A DNA stretch of 64,000 nucleotides from JANPPS01 sp965246925 (GTDB taxonomy: Bacteria; Pseudomonadota; Alphaproteobacteria; Acetobacterales; Acetobacteraceae), in contig OZ251994.1 in NCBI GenBank assembly GCA_965246925.1, forward strand, positions 248,001 through 312,000, in the 5' to 3' direction. Every line of letters begins with the position of its first letter. The first letter of the stretch is position 1. Shown piece by piece: positions 51,331-60,316 of the stretch. The position numbers were made by a program, and so were the translations under genes. A model generated the notes under the pieces. The model was not told the origin of the DNA and did not search any database. It saw nothing but the letters and a program-made list of their open reading frames with translations.

Positions 51331-51983
51331 ACTGAGGAAATGCCGCTAATCAGGCGCTCGCCCCAAACTCGCGCCACGGTCAGGACGCCCCCAATTGCCA
51401 CGAGATGCAGCAGCAAGTCGATCGCCGACGCGTCGTGCGGGTGATGGAAGCATAGCACGACGACAGATGCCGCCGAAGCCGCGATACCGCCGGTGAAGGC
51501 GACCAGGCCGGGGCGGAGCGGGTGGGCGCGGCGCAGCAAGACCAGTAAAAGCAATGAAAGCGGGAGCGAGACGGCCAGGATGATGCCGATGCAGCTCATG
51601 CCGTCACCGGGAGTGGCCGGGTCGAAGCCAGGGAGGCCGTAGCTGCGAAAGCATCCCCAGCCGGAGGCGCCCAGCCACAAGGCGGCGGTGGGTAAAGGCA
51701 GCCAAGCCCAGGCCGGGCTGCGGTCAGGCAGGCTCAGTTCGAACGCCGCGACCGCGGCCAGCACGGCGGTAAACCCGGCGCCGGCCAGGGTCCAGCCGAG
51801 ATCGGGCAGCATCGTAAACCGGTACCACGCGGCCTCGACGCTGGCGCGGCTGGTGATGGCGGCACCGAACGCTGCAGCGGCGGAAAGCCAGACGAGGGCG
51901 CGGAGCACCGGATGCCACAGGCGGCGCACGGGCGGCAGATCGGTGGACAATCTGCCGATCAGCGCCTCGGCCCGCTCAGTCAT
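51309..51983 (-). CDS. NrsF-type anti-sigma factor (DUF1109)
   Basis: A 224-residue inner-membrane protein with about six helices and a short cytoplasmic N-terminus (TERAEALIGRLSTDLPPV). NrsF proteins hold an ECF sigma factor at the membrane. The start overlaps the sigma-factor stop by eight bases, the usual sigma-then-antisigma order. The last about six residues (VQASSPL) come from an intergenic repeat, so the true C-terminus may be shorter in relatives. Confidence 0.88.
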   Translation of the reverse strand: MTERAEALIGRLSTDLPPVRRLWHPVLRALVWLSAAAAFGAAITSRASVEAAWYRFTMLPDLGWTLAGAGFTAVLAAVAAFELSLPDRSPAWAWLPLPTAALWLGASGWGCFRSYGLPGFDPATPGDGMSCIGIILAVSLPLSLLLLVLLRRAHPLRPGLVAFTGGIAASAASVVVLCFHHPHDASAIDLLLHLVAIGGVLTVARVWGERLISGISSVQASSPL

Positions 51984-52578
51984 GATCGGCGCCCATGATC
52001 GCGCGCAGGCTCTTCAACGCCCGGTGCAGATTTACTTTCAGGGCGCCCGTGCTGCGACCGGTCTCGGCGGCGGCTTCGGCGAGGCTGCGCTCAGCGAGGC
52101 CCATGTGCTCCACCGCCTCCCGCTGACCCGGCGGCAGTTGCGCCACGGCGGCGCGGAGGCGGGCGGCGCGAGCGCCGTTTATAAGACTATCATCGGCCGC
52201 CACGCTCCCATCCGCATGCGCCTCGAACGCCAACGGCGCATGGATCTCGCGTGAGCCCTGACGGCCCGTGCGGCGCAAAGAGTCGATGGCCCGGCGCTGC
52301 GTGACCGCGCGGAGCCATGCGTTGAACGAGCGGTCGGGGTCATAGGTATGCCGCACCCGGTGCAGCGTGATCAGCACGTCCTGCACCACGTCATCGACCC
52401 GGTCAGCGGCCACGCCCTGCCGCCGCGCGATCTGCGCCAGCATCGGCAGGCAATCCCGCAGCAGCGCGGCATAGGCGGCGCCGTCACCGTCCTGGGCGGC
52501 GCGCATGAGCGCCATGCGCCGTGCGTCGGCTGTATCGAAGGTCACGGGTGTGGCTCGCGATGGGGGCGAGAGAACCAT
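51976..52578 (-). CDS. ECF-family RNA polymerase sigma factor
   Basis: A 200-residue sigma factor partnered with NrsF. Region 2 has ADRVDDVVQDVLITLHRVRH with the following YDPDRSFNAWLRAVTQRRAI; region 4 has LPPGQREAVEHMGLAERSLA followed by the helix-turn-helix EAAAETGRSTGALKVNLHRA. The likely start is ATG at 52578, though a start further in (MALMRAAQ) is possible. Target promoters cannot be named. Confidence 0.92.
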   Translation of the reverse strand: MVLSPPSRATPVTFDTADARRMALMRAAQDGDGAAYAALLRDCLPMLAQIARRQGVAADRVDDVVQDVLITLHRVRHTYDPDRSFNAWLRAVTQRRAIDSLRRTGRQGSREIHAPLAFEAHADGSVAADDSLINGARAARLRAAVAQLPPGQREAVEHMGLAERSLAEAAAETGRSTGALKVNLHRALKSLRAIMGADHD

Positions 52579-52640
52579 GACACGGGTTGGACGGGCGGCA
52601 AAACCGGACATACCCGGTTTTCGCTGGCCGCCCGCCGCGG

Positions 52641-54554
52641 TTACGCGCCGGCCAGCACTTTGGCAGGTTGCGGCTCGGAAGGCGCCCGGGCCGCCCCGAC
52701 GCAATAATTTACCGCCTCCCGGATCGACAGGACGTAGTGGTCCGCCCGCACCGCCTGGCGCAGCCGCTCGTCTTGCAATAGGGCCGAGTCCGCCTGCCAG
52801 AGGCCGACCAGCACCGGCACGCCTTGCATGCGCTCGCGGAGGCGGCGGATCAGGTAGCGGAGGGTGGACGGCGTGCCGGCCCCTTCGAGATATGAGATGC
52901 ACACCATCGCGACGCCGTTCACGTCCAGTGCCTCGATCCCCTGGCGAGACACCGCCTGCTGCGAGACGACGCGGGCCTGTAGGCCGTGCTTGGCCAAGAT
53001 TTGCGCCAGCATGGCACCCGCAGCCTCATCGAGCGGCCCGCTGCCGGCAACACACAATACCGGGGCGGCGCCCTGCCAGGCAGGGACGAGCTGCGCCGGG
53101 TCCACCCGGTCAGGGACCGGGGCGTGCGGCTCGTTCGCCGTTTCAGTGGGTGCGACGGGTGCCGCCGCTTTGCCGGACGGCGTCACGTCGTCATGCCCGG
53201 CGAGGTCAACGATCACACCGTCGATCGCGTCCTGGATGTTATGCAGTTGTTGCGCCGTGAGCACCCCGCGCAGGCCGTCATTGGCGGCAAGCTGCAGGCC
53301 CTTCAGCGCGACCTCGTCGTAATAGGCACTCAGCGGACGGTCGCGCAGCAGGGCCTCGGCCTGGTCCAGCGCCTCATCCGCGTCCCCGGCCAGGATACGC
53401 TGATAGAAGCTCTCGGCCGGGGTCAGCGCGGGCTGATCGCCCAGCAGCACGTCGATGAACTGCAGCCGGTCGATATGCCGGCCCAGCACCACGAGGCAGA
53501 GTGTCAACGGCATGGACAAGATGAGCCCGACCGGGCCCCAGAGCCAGCCCCAGAAGATGGCGCTCAGTACTACGCTGACCGGCGTGAGACCGGTGCTGTT
53601 GCCATAGACCAGCGGCTCGACGACCTGGCCCATGAACGGCTCCAAGACCGCGAACAGGGCGGCCACCTCGATCACCATGGTCCAGCCGGGGTCGACCGCG
53701 GCGGCCATCGCGAGCGGCATGATGGCGGCGCCGACCGAGCCCACATACGGCACGAAGCGGAACAGCGCGGCGACGATGCCCCATAACAGGGCGTTCGGCA
53801 CGCCGATCAGCAACAAGCCCAGGCCGATGATGACTCCGAACACGCCGTTCAGCAGCAGCTGCGTGATGAAATAGCGGCTGAGCCGGGACGCGGCCTCGTC
53901 CATCGCCGCCGTGGTGCGGTGCAGATCGCCCGAGCCGAACAGGCGGATCATTCGGTCGCGCAAATCTTCCCGTTGCATTAAAAAGAAGATCGCCACGATC
54001 AGCACGACGGCGACGGTGCCGAGTGGGCCCAGCACCGGCGCCAGGATGCGTTCGGCCAGCGCCATGGGGTCTGGATCGGCCGGCTTCACCTCGACCAGGA
54101 TGGGCGCCTTGGCCGGGCTGGGCGCGGCCGGCGGGGCGGCTTGCGGCGTAAGCGTGCCGCTCAGCTCCGTCAGGCGGCCGATGGTCATCTTGCGAAGGGT
54201 GGAGACCTTACCCTCGACGGTCCCGGCATAGCGTGGCGCGTCGGTGGCGAGCTGCGCCAGTTGTGTGCCGATGATGCCGCCGAGCACGACGATGATGCCG
54301 AGCGCCAGCAGCACCGCCGCCATCACCGCCGGCACGCGCGGCAGGCCGCGGTGGCGCAGGATGGCGACCAAGGGGGCCAGCACGAAGCTCAGCAGCACCG
54401 CGAGGGTTACCGGCACCAAGATGTCCCGCCCAAGATACAGCGCGCCGATGACGACGACGCTCACGGCCAGGGTCAGCAGGCTCTGCACGCCGGGTATTTC
54501 CGCAGGCGCCACCTGGGTCTTCAGGCGGCTGATCGGGGTTTGGCGTTCGGGCAT
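52641..54554 (-). CDS. AI-2E family transporter with cytoplasmic C-terminal domain
   Basis: A 637-residue membrane protein. The N-terminal part has the AI-2E family helices: GRDILVPVTLAVLLSFVLAP, YVGSVGAAIMPLAMAAAVDP and GNSTGLTPVSVVLSAIFWGW. The last about 250 residues are soluble; the final 120 (VLCVAGSGPLDEAAGAMLAQ, NGVAMVCISYLEG) look like a Rossmann or B12-binding-like fold. Such long-tailed members occur in alphaproteobacteria. The start is 54554 (MPERQTP) or 54572. The substrate is not known; AI-2 export should not be assumed. Confidence 0.85.
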   Translation of the reverse strand: MPERQTPISRLKTQVAPAEIPGVQSLLTLAVSVVVIGALYLGRDILVPVTLAVLLSFVLAPLVAILRHRGLPRVPAVMAAVLLALGIIVVLGGIIGTQLAQLATDAPRYAGTVEGKVSTLRKMTIGRLTELSGTLTPQAAPPAAPSPAKAPILVEVKPADPDPMALAERILAPVLGPLGTVAVVLIVAIFFLMQREDLRDRMIRLFGSGDLHRTTAAMDEAASRLSRYFITQLLLNGVFGVIIGLGLLLIGVPNALLWGIVAALFRFVPYVGSVGAAIMPLAMAAAVDPGWTMVIEVAALFAVLEPFMGQVVEPLVYGNSTGLTPVSVVLSAIFWGWLWGPVGLILSMPLTLCLVVLGRHIDRLQFIDVLLGDQPALTPAESFYQRILAGDADEALDQAEALLRDRPLSAYYDEVALKGLQLAANDGLRGVLTAQQLHNIQDAIDGVIVDLAGHDDVTPSGKAAAPVAPTETANEPHAPVPDRVDPAQLVPAWQGAAPVLCVAGSGPLDEAAGAMLAQILAKHGLQARVVSQQAVSRQGIEALDVNGVAMVCISYLEGAGTPSTLRYLIRRLRERMQGVPVLVGLWQADSALLQDERLRQAVRADHYVLSIREAVNYCVGAARAPSEPQPAKVLAGA

Positions 54555-54608
54555 GGCGGTGCAACGCGGCATGAGGGTTGTTCGCTGCATCGCCGGGTGC
54601 AAATAACA

Positions 54609-55769
54609 ATGATGCAACAATGGGATGCCATCATCATCGGCGCGGGGGCCGCCGGGCTCATGTGCGCGCTGACGGCTGGCGGGCGCGGGCGGCGTGTGCT
54701 GCTGCTGGATCATGCACCGGAGGCGGGGCGCAAGATCCTGATCTCGGGCGGCGGACGCTGCAACTTCACCAACGAGCATACGGCGCCGGACCGGTTCATC
54801 TCCGGCAATCCCCGGTTCTGCACCGGCGCGCTGAGCCGCTACACTGCCGCCGATTTCAAGGCGCTGGTGCAGAAGCATCGGATCCCGTTCCACGAAAAGA
54901 CGCTGGGCCAGCTATTCTGCGACGGCTCGGCCAAGGCGATCGTGGCGATGCTGCTCGCCGAGTGCGCGGCGGCGGGCGTGGCGTTGCGCTTGGGCTGCCA
55001 GGTGACGGCGCTGGAGCGGGGACTGGCCTACCGGGTCACGACCGATCAGGGCGAGTGCCATGCGCCGGCGCTCGTGCTGGCGACGGGCGGGCTGTCGATC
55101 CCCAAGATAGGCGCCACCGCGTTCGCGCATGACGCGGCGGCCCGGTTCGGCCTACCGCTCACGGGGGTGCGGCCCGGCCTGGTGCCGCTCACGTTTGAGG
55201 GCGCGGCGCTGGAGCTGATGCGCCCGCTGAGCGGCGTGGCACTGCCGGTCATGGCGGTGGCGGGCAAGACCGGTTTTGCCGAGGCCATGCTGTTCACCCA
55301 TCGCGGCCTGTCCGGCCCGGCGATCCTGCAGGCGTCCTCCTACCCCGGCCCGCTCCGCATCGACATGCTGCCCGGCGTCGATGCCGCCGCCCACCTGCTC
55401 GCGCGGAAGCGCAATCGTCCGCGGGCCGAGCTGCGCACCGTGCTGGGCGAAATCTTGCCTGCGCGCTTGGCCCATGCCCTGGCACCCCAACCGGGTCCGG
55501 TGGCCGAAATGCCGGACCGCGTGCTCCGTACCCTGGCCACCATGCTGAACCGGTGGGAGCCGGCAGTTGCCGGGACCGAGGGCTATGCCAAGGCGGAGGT
55601 GACGCTGGGCGGGGTCGATACCCGGGCGCTGTCGTCCCGCACGATGGAGGCGTCCGCGGTTCCAGGGCTATTCGTGATCGGAGAAGCGGTCGATGTGACG
55701 GGCTGGCTCGGCGGCTATAATTTTCAGTGGGCCTGGTCGAGCGGTTGGTGCGCCGGGCAGGCCCTATAG
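54609..55769 (+). CDS. HI0933/YhiN-type FAD flavoprotein
   Basis: A 386-residue NAD(P)/FAD-dependent oxidoreductase. The N-terminus is the FAD-binding DAIIIGAGAAGLMCALTAGG followed by AGRKILISGGGRCNFTNEH, the family signature, and the C-terminus has VIGEAVDVTGWLGGYNFQWA. Its catalytic role is unknown in most bacteria. It ends by overlapping, tail to tail, six bases of the terC gene. Confidence 0.92.
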   Translation: MMQQWDAIIIGAGAAGLMCALTAGGRGRRVLLLDHAPEAGRKILISGGGRCNFTNEHTAPDRFISGNPRFCTGALSRYTAADFKALVQKHRIPFHEKTLGQLFCDGSAKAIVAMLLAECAAAGVALRLGCQVTALERGLAYRVTTDQGECHAPALVLATGGLSIPKIGATAFAHDAAARFGLPLTGVRPGLVPLTFEGAALELMRPLSGVALPVMAVAGKTGFAEAMLFTHRGLSGPAILQASSYPGPLRIDMLPGVDAAAHLLARKRNRPRAELRTVLGEILPARLAHALAPQPGPVAEMPDRVLRTLATMLNRWEPAVAGTEGYAKAEVTLGGVDTRALSSRTMEASAVPGLFVIGEAVDVTGWLGGYNFQWAWSSGWCAGQAL

Positions 55770-56351
55770 GTTGACATGGGCGGCGATCTCATGCCCGCCA
55801 TCCCACATCAGCTTGAGCGCAATATACAGCACCATCAACAGGCCGGACCACGCAATCCAGCGGTGCCGTTCGAGCAAGCCCGCGATCAGCCGCGCCGCCA
55901 CGCCCATCAGCACGACGGAGATCAGCAGGCCCAGCGCCAGCACCCACGGATGCTCCCGCGCGGCGCCGGCCACGGCCAGGACATTGTCGATGCTCATGGA
56001 TAAGTCCGCAAGCACGATCTGGGTCAGCGCCTCGCGCATGGTCTTGGCAGCCGGCACACCGTGTGCATCGGCGTCCCCGCGGCGAAGCTCGCGATACATC
56101 TTCCACGCGACCCATAGCAGCAGCACACCGCCCGCAAAGAGCAGGCCCACCACGGCCAGTAACTGCACCGTGATGAAGGCGAATCCAATGCGCATGACGG
56201 TCGCAAGCCCGATGCCGATCAGGATGGCGCGGCCCTTCTGCGCCTCCGGCAGGCCCGCCACGGCCATGCCGACCACGACCGCGTTGTCCCCGGCCAGCAC
56301 CAGATCGATGAACAAAACTTGCCCCAGCGCGATCAGCGCCGGCCACATCAC
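55764..56351 (-). CDS. TerC family membrane protein
   Basis: A 195-residue protein with about seven helices. The motifs IDLVLAGDNAVVVGMA and ADLSMSIDNVLAVAGAA carry the paired aspartates of the TerC family, which includes manganese exporters and proteins for metalation of exported enzymes. The ion is not deducible. It ends six bases inside the convergent flavoprotein gene. Confidence 0.9.
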   Translation of the reverse strand: MMWPALIALGQVLFIDLVLAGDNAVVVGMAVAGLPEAQKGRAILIGIGLATVMRIGFAFITVQLLAVVGLLFAGGVLLLWVAWKMYRELRRGDADAHGVPAAKTMREALTQIVLADLSMSIDNVLAVAGAAREHPWVLALGLLISVVLMGVAARLIAGLLERHRWIAWSGLLMVLYIALKLMWDGGHEIAAHVNL

Positions 56352-56421
56352 ATCAAACAGAGCCTTGCTCCTTCATGGCAGCCGGCGATAACACCAGCCG
56401 GTAAACAAACGGGGTACTACC

Positions 56422-57774
56422 ATGGTTCCGCGCTACGCCCGCCCCGCGATGACCGCGATATGGGCGCCCGAGAACCGCTACCGCATCTGGTTCGAGATCG
56501 AGGCGCTGGCCTGCGAGGCCATGGGGCAGCTCGGCACCATACCGGCCGGCGCGGCGGAGGCCATCCGGGCCAAGGGCGGCGCCAAGGTCGCCAGGATCAC
56601 GCCATCCGACCTCGCCCGTATCGACGCGATCGAGGCCGAGACCCGGCATGACGTGATCGCTTTCCTCACTTGGCTGTCCGAGGCCATCGGCGCAGACAGC
56701 CGGTTCGTGCACCAGGGCCTGACCAGCAGCGACGTGCTGGACACGACGTTCTCCGTGCAGCTGACCCAGGCCGCGGATTTGTTGCTGGAAGACCTGGACC
56801 AGCTGCTGGCGGCGCTCGAACGGCGGGCGGTGGAGCACAAGCACACGCTCACCATCGGGCGCAGCCACGGCATCCATGCCGAGCCTACGAGCTTCGGCCT
56901 CAAGCTCGCCGGGCACTATGCGGAGTTCGCGCGCAACCGCACCCGGCTGCTGGCCGCGCGGGCGGAGGTGGCGGTTTGTGCCATCAGCGGTGCCGTGGGC
57001 ACGTATGCGCATGTGGACCCCAGGGTGGAGCTGTATGTGGCCGAAAAGCTCGGCTTGCAGGCTGAAACCGTCAGCACGCAGATCATCCCGCGTGACCGCC
57101 ACGCCGCGTTCTTCTGCACGCTGGGGGTGATCGCCTCGGGGATCGAGCGTTTGGCGACCGAGGTGCGGCACCTGCAACGAAGCGAGGTGCGAGAGGCGGA
57201 GGAGTATTTCCACCAGGGCCAAAAAGGCAGCAGCGCCATGCCGCACAAGCGCAACCCGGTGCTGAGCGAGAACCTCACCGGCCTCGCCCGCATCGTCCGT
57301 AGCTGCGTGACCCCCGCGCTGGAAAACGTGACGCTGTGGCACGAGCGGGACATCAGCCATTCGAGCGTCGAGCGGGCGATAGGCCCTGACGCGACGGTGA
57401 CGCTGGACTTCGCGCTGGCCCGGCTCGCCGGCATGATGGACAAGCTGACCATCTATAAGGAGCAGATGGCGGCCAACGTGGAGGCGCTGGGCGGTGTCGT
57501 GCACAGCGGGGAGGTGCTGCTGGCGCTGATCCGGGCCGGCATCTCACGGGAGAGCGCCTACTACATCGTGCAGCGGACGGCGATGAAGACCTGGACAGAC
57601 CTGCCGCATACGCCGGGCTTTCGTGAGATGATCGCCGCCGACCCGGAGATCGCAGGGCGCGTGTCGATAGAGGACCTGGCGAGGGCGACGGATACGGCCA
57701 TGCATCTGCGCCATGTCGATCACGTCTTCGCGCGCGTGTTCCCGCACCACAAAGCCGCCACCGCAGCAGCCTGA
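56422..57774 (+). CDS. purB: Adenylosuccinate lyase
   Basis: PurB cleaves SAICAR in purine synthesis and adenylosuccinate in AMP synthesis. The 450-residue product has the signature loop QKGSSAMPHKRNPVLSENLT with catalytic serine, and HEVDISH-like LWHERDISHSSVERAIGPDA. It starts the purine gene run that continues with purC, purS, purQ and purL further on. Confidence 0.97.
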   Translation: MVPRYARPAMTAIWAPENRYRIWFEIEALACEAMGQLGTIPAGAAEAIRAKGGAKVARITPSDLARIDAIEAETRHDVIAFLTWLSEAIGADSRFVHQGLTSSDVLDTTFSVQLTQAADLLLEDLDQLLAALERRAVEHKHTLTIGRSHGIHAEPTSFGLKLAGHYAEFARNRTRLLAARAEVAVCAISGAVGTYAHVDPRVELYVAEKLGLQAETVSTQIIPRDRHAAFFCTLGVIASGIERLATEVRHLQRSEVREAEEYFHQGQKGSSAMPHKRNPVLSENLTGLARIVRSCVTPALENVTLWHERDISHSSVERAIGPDATVTLDFALARLAGMMDKLTIYKEQMAANVEALGGVVHSGEVLLALIRAGISRESAYYIVQRTAMKTWTDLPHTPGFREMIAADPEIAGRVSIEDLARATDTAMHLRHVDHVFARVFPHHKAATAAA

Positions 57775-57827
57775 TCCCGCCCCGAACGGCGCGCAGGTTT
57801 GGCCTCGGACGCAAGGAGGTCCGTGAC

Positions 57828-58010
57828 ATGCGCAACGTTCTCTTGGGCGCTTTGGCTTTGTTCGGTTTGGGGCTGTCGGCCTGTACGGCTGACGCCCAGG
57901 GTGGCGGAGGGTACGCGCTGGCCTATTCGGAGCCAGCGGCGGCAAGGCCCGCGCAGTATTATGGTGAGCCGCGGTATGAGGGCCCGCGTTACGAGGGCTC
58001 GCGTTTTTAG
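57828..58010 (+). pseudogene. Small lipoprotein whose frame continues past a TAG
   Basis: The frame starts MRNVLLGALALFGLGLSAC, a lipoprotein signal with lipobox LSAC, then a Gly/Ala/Tyr-rich stretch with YEGPRYEGSRF and a TAG at 58008-58010. In the same frame, with no further stop, come 36 codons rich in Arg, His, Trp and Glu (RRREWRRHEEEERWHRHREW ending ERRSW) and a TAA at 58119-58121. Many small envelope lipoproteins end in such a charged tail. I read the TAG as a premature stop in a once longer gene, or a recoded stop. Confidence 0.6.
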
Positions 58011-58162
58011 GATGGGCGCCGCCGCGAATGGCGCCGGCATGAGGAGGAGGAGCGCTGGCACCGCCACCGCGAATGGGAGCGGCGGCACCGTGAGGAGTGG
58101 CGGGAACGCCGCAGCTGGTAAGCGGCTGGTAATTTGGCCGGGGTGATGGCACAGGGGCGGCG

Positions 58163-58846
58163 ATGTGCACCGTCGTCGTCCTGGTGCGGCCCGGCCACGC
58201 CTGGCCCGTGCTGCTGGCTGCCAACCGCGATGAGATGCTGGACCGCGCTTGGGACCCGCCGGGTGCTTGGTGGCCGGAATACCCGGAACTGGTTGGCGGG
58301 CGGGACCGCTCGGCGGGCGGCACCTGGATGGCGATGCAGGGCGGCCGGGTCGCGGCGGTGCTGAACCGGCCCGGCAGTTTGGGTCCGGCTGCCGGCAAGC
58401 GTAGCCGGGGTGAATTGCCGCTGCTGGCACTAAGGGACGATGTGCGGACCTTGGACGCAGGACAGTATCGCCCATTCAACATGGTCCTGGCAGACCGGGG
58501 CGGCGCGCAGTTCGTGCGTGGGGACGGGCTTGGCCAGCCAGTGGTCCGTGCGCTGCCGCCGGGTCTGTCGATCGTCACGGCCTACGATCCAAACGACCCG
58601 GCCAGCCCCCGCGCGATGGCGCAACTGCCGCGGTTCGCCGCCGCCGGCGTGCCCGAGCCGCCGGACTGGGCGGCGTGGGAACGGTTGCTCCTGGATTCCT
58701 CGGGTGAGCGGAACGAGGCGCTGTTCGTCCGGCCCGAGCATGGCTTCGGCACGGTTTTCTCGTCGCTCGCCGGCCTCCCGGCTATGGGCTCGCCCGTCTG
58801 GCTGTTCGCCTCCCGGGGGGCGAGCTTCCAGCCCGCCCTCAGCTGA
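58163..58846 (+). CDS. NRDE family (TANGO2-like) protein
   Basis: A 227-residue protein that starts MCTVVVLVRPGHAWPVLLAA followed by NRDE, the family signature, and continues with GGRDRSAGGTWMAMQ. The N-terminal Cys is conserved in TANGO2-like proteins. Function is unknown; a haem-related role has been proposed in eukaryotes. The C-terminal FQPALS is encoded by a dispersed repeat and is probably not ancestral. Confidence 0.9.
   Translation: MCTVVVLVRPGHAWPVLLAANRDEMLDRAWDPPGAWWPEYPELVGGRDRSAGGTWMAMQGGRVAAVLNRPGSLGPAAGKRSRGELPLLALRDDVRTLDAGQYRPFNMVLADRGGAQFVRGDGLGQPVVRALPPGLSIVTAYDPNDPASPRAMAQLPRFAAAGVPEPPDWAAWERLLLDSSGERNEALFVRPEHGFGTVFSSLAGLPAMGSPVWLFASRGASFQPALS
58824..58840. repeat. Half-copy of the GGGCTTCCAGCCCGC repeat
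   Basis: GCTTCCAGCCCGCCCTC here is identical to 51285-51301. It overlaps the end of the NRDE gene and supplies its last codons. Confidence 0.75.
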
Positions 58847-58938
58847 GCGCGCGACGGGAAGGCTGGGCCATACCGCGCGGCGCTGCTATACCGCGCCCAG
58901 CGCGCCTGCTTTGGGCGTGGAGCGAAGGAACCCCCGCC

Positions 58939-59703
58939 ATGGCACGCCGCCGGCAACTCTATGAAGGCAAGGCCAAGGTGCTGTTCGAGGGCCCAGAGCC
59001 CGGCACACTCGTGCAATATTTCAAGGATGACGCCACCGCCGGCAACGGCACCAAGAAGGGCATCATCACCGGCAAGGGCGTGCTGAACAACCGTATCAGC
59101 GAATACCTGATGATGCGCCTGGAAGAGATCGGCGTCCCCACCCACTTCGTCCGCCGCCTGAACATGCGCGAGCAGTTGATCCGCGAGGTGGAGATCATCC
59201 CGCTCGAGATCGTGGTGCGCAACGTCTCCGCCGGCAGCCTCAGCACCCGGCTCGGCATCCCCGAGGGCACGCGGCTGCCCCGCAGCATCATCGAGTATTA
59301 CTACAAGAACGACGCGCTGAATGACCCGATCGTCGCCGAAGAGCACATCACCGCCTTCGGCTGGGCCAATACGCAGGACATGGACGACATCGTGAGCCTG
59401 ACGCTTCGAGTCAACGATTTCTTGACCGGGCTGTTCCTGGGCGTCGGCATTACTCTAGTGGACTTCAAGCTGGAGTTCGGCCGTCTATGGGAAGAGGACG
59501 ATATGCGGATCGTGCTGGCCGACGAGATCAGCCCGGATAATTGCCGCCTCTGGGACAGCAAGACCAGCGAGAAGATGGACAAGGACCGCTTCCGCCGCGA
59601 CATGGGCAAGGTGGAGGAAGCCTATCAGGAGGTCGCCCGCCGCCTAGGCATCCTCCCCGAGGCGGGGAATAACGACATGAAGGGCTCGGAGCTGATGCAA
59701 TGA
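58939..59703 (+). CDS. purC: SAICAR synthetase
   Basis: PurC joins aspartate to CAIR in de novo purine synthesis. The 254-residue product has the start YEGKAKVLFEGPEPGTLVQY, KKGIITGKGVLNNRISEYL, ADEISPDNCRLWDSKT and the RFRRDMGKVEEAYQEVARRL end. It is first in the purC-purS-(Rap1a-like)-purQ run. Confidence 0.97.
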   Translation: MARRRQLYEGKAKVLFEGPEPGTLVQYFKDDATAGNGTKKGIITGKGVLNNRISEYLMMRLEEIGVPTHFVRRLNMREQLIREVEIIPLEIVVRNVSAGSLSTRLGIPEGTRLPRSIIEYYYKNDALNDPIVAEEHITAFGWANTQDMDDIVSLTLRVNDFLTGLFLGVGITLVDFKLEFGRLWEEDDMRIVLADEISPDNCRLWDSKTSEKMDKDRFRRDMGKVEEAYQEVARRLGILPEAGNNDMKGSELMQ

Positions 59704-59713
59704 AGGCGCTCCA

Positions 59714-59956
59714 ATGAAAGCAGTGGTCACCGTCATGCTGAAGCCCGGCGTACTGGACCCGCAAGGCCGCGCCATCGGTCACGCGCTGGGCACCCTGGGG
59801 TTCGAGGGCGTGGGAGAGGTCCGGGCTGGCAAGGTGATCGAGCTCGACCTCGCCGAACAAGACCCCGCCCGCGCCCGCGCCGCCGCCGAGGCGATGGCGC
59901 AAAAGCTGCTGGCCAACACCGTCATCGAAGCCTTCCACGTGGAGATCGCCCCATGA
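59714..59956 (+). CDS. purS: FGAM synthase subunit PurS
   Basis: PurS is the small structural subunit of the three-part FGAM synthase (PurS, PurQ, short PurL). The 80-residue product reads VTVMLKPGVLDPQGRAIGHA followed by LGTLGFEGVGEVRAGKVIEL, typical of the family. Its stop overlaps the next ATG as ATGA. Confidence 0.96.
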   Translation: MKAVVTVMLKPGVLDPQGRAIGHALGTLGFEGVGEVRAGKVIELDLAEQDPARARAAAEAMAQKLLANTVIEAFHVEIAP

Positions 59957-60306
59957 AATACGCCCTGCTTGCCACCCTGCTGGTCACTGGCGCCGCTCAT
60001 GCCGAGCGGTTTTCCAACCTCAACGGTGAAAAGCTCATGCAGATTTGCACGAGCTCGGCCCAGGAGACATGCATCTCCTATATCGAGGGCGTGTCGGATA
60101 CGCAGAACTTCTACCAGAAACTGCGCCCCGCCGACGGCACCAAGGGCGGTAAGCTGCCCAGCTATTTCTGCGTGCCTACTGCCGAGACCGGCGTGCAGAT
60201 GCGCGATGCCGTCATCTCCTGGGCCAAGGCGCATCCGGACATGATGAGTAAGCAGGCGTCCGGCGTGGTATTGCGCGCGCTGGACGCCGCCTACCGCTGC
60301 CGGTGA
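59953..60306 (+). CDS. Exported Rap1a/Tai-like protein within the purine operon
   Basis: A 117-residue secreted protein with signal peptide MKYALLATLLVTGAAHA. The mature part has four cysteines, including MQICTSSAQETCISYIEGVS and YFCVPTA, a pattern seen in Rap1a/Tai family proteins (some are immunity proteins against type VI effectors). It sits between purS and purQ and overlaps purS by ATGA. Why an exported protein is in this operon is not known. No effector gene is adjacent. Confidence 0.75.
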   Translation: MKYALLATLLVTGAAHAERFSNLNGEKLMQICTSSAQETCISYIEGVSDTQNFYQKLRPADGTKGGKLPSYFCVPTAETGVQMRDAVISWAKAHPDMMSKQASGVVLRALDAAYRCR

Positions 60307-60316
60307 AGGCCTGATC

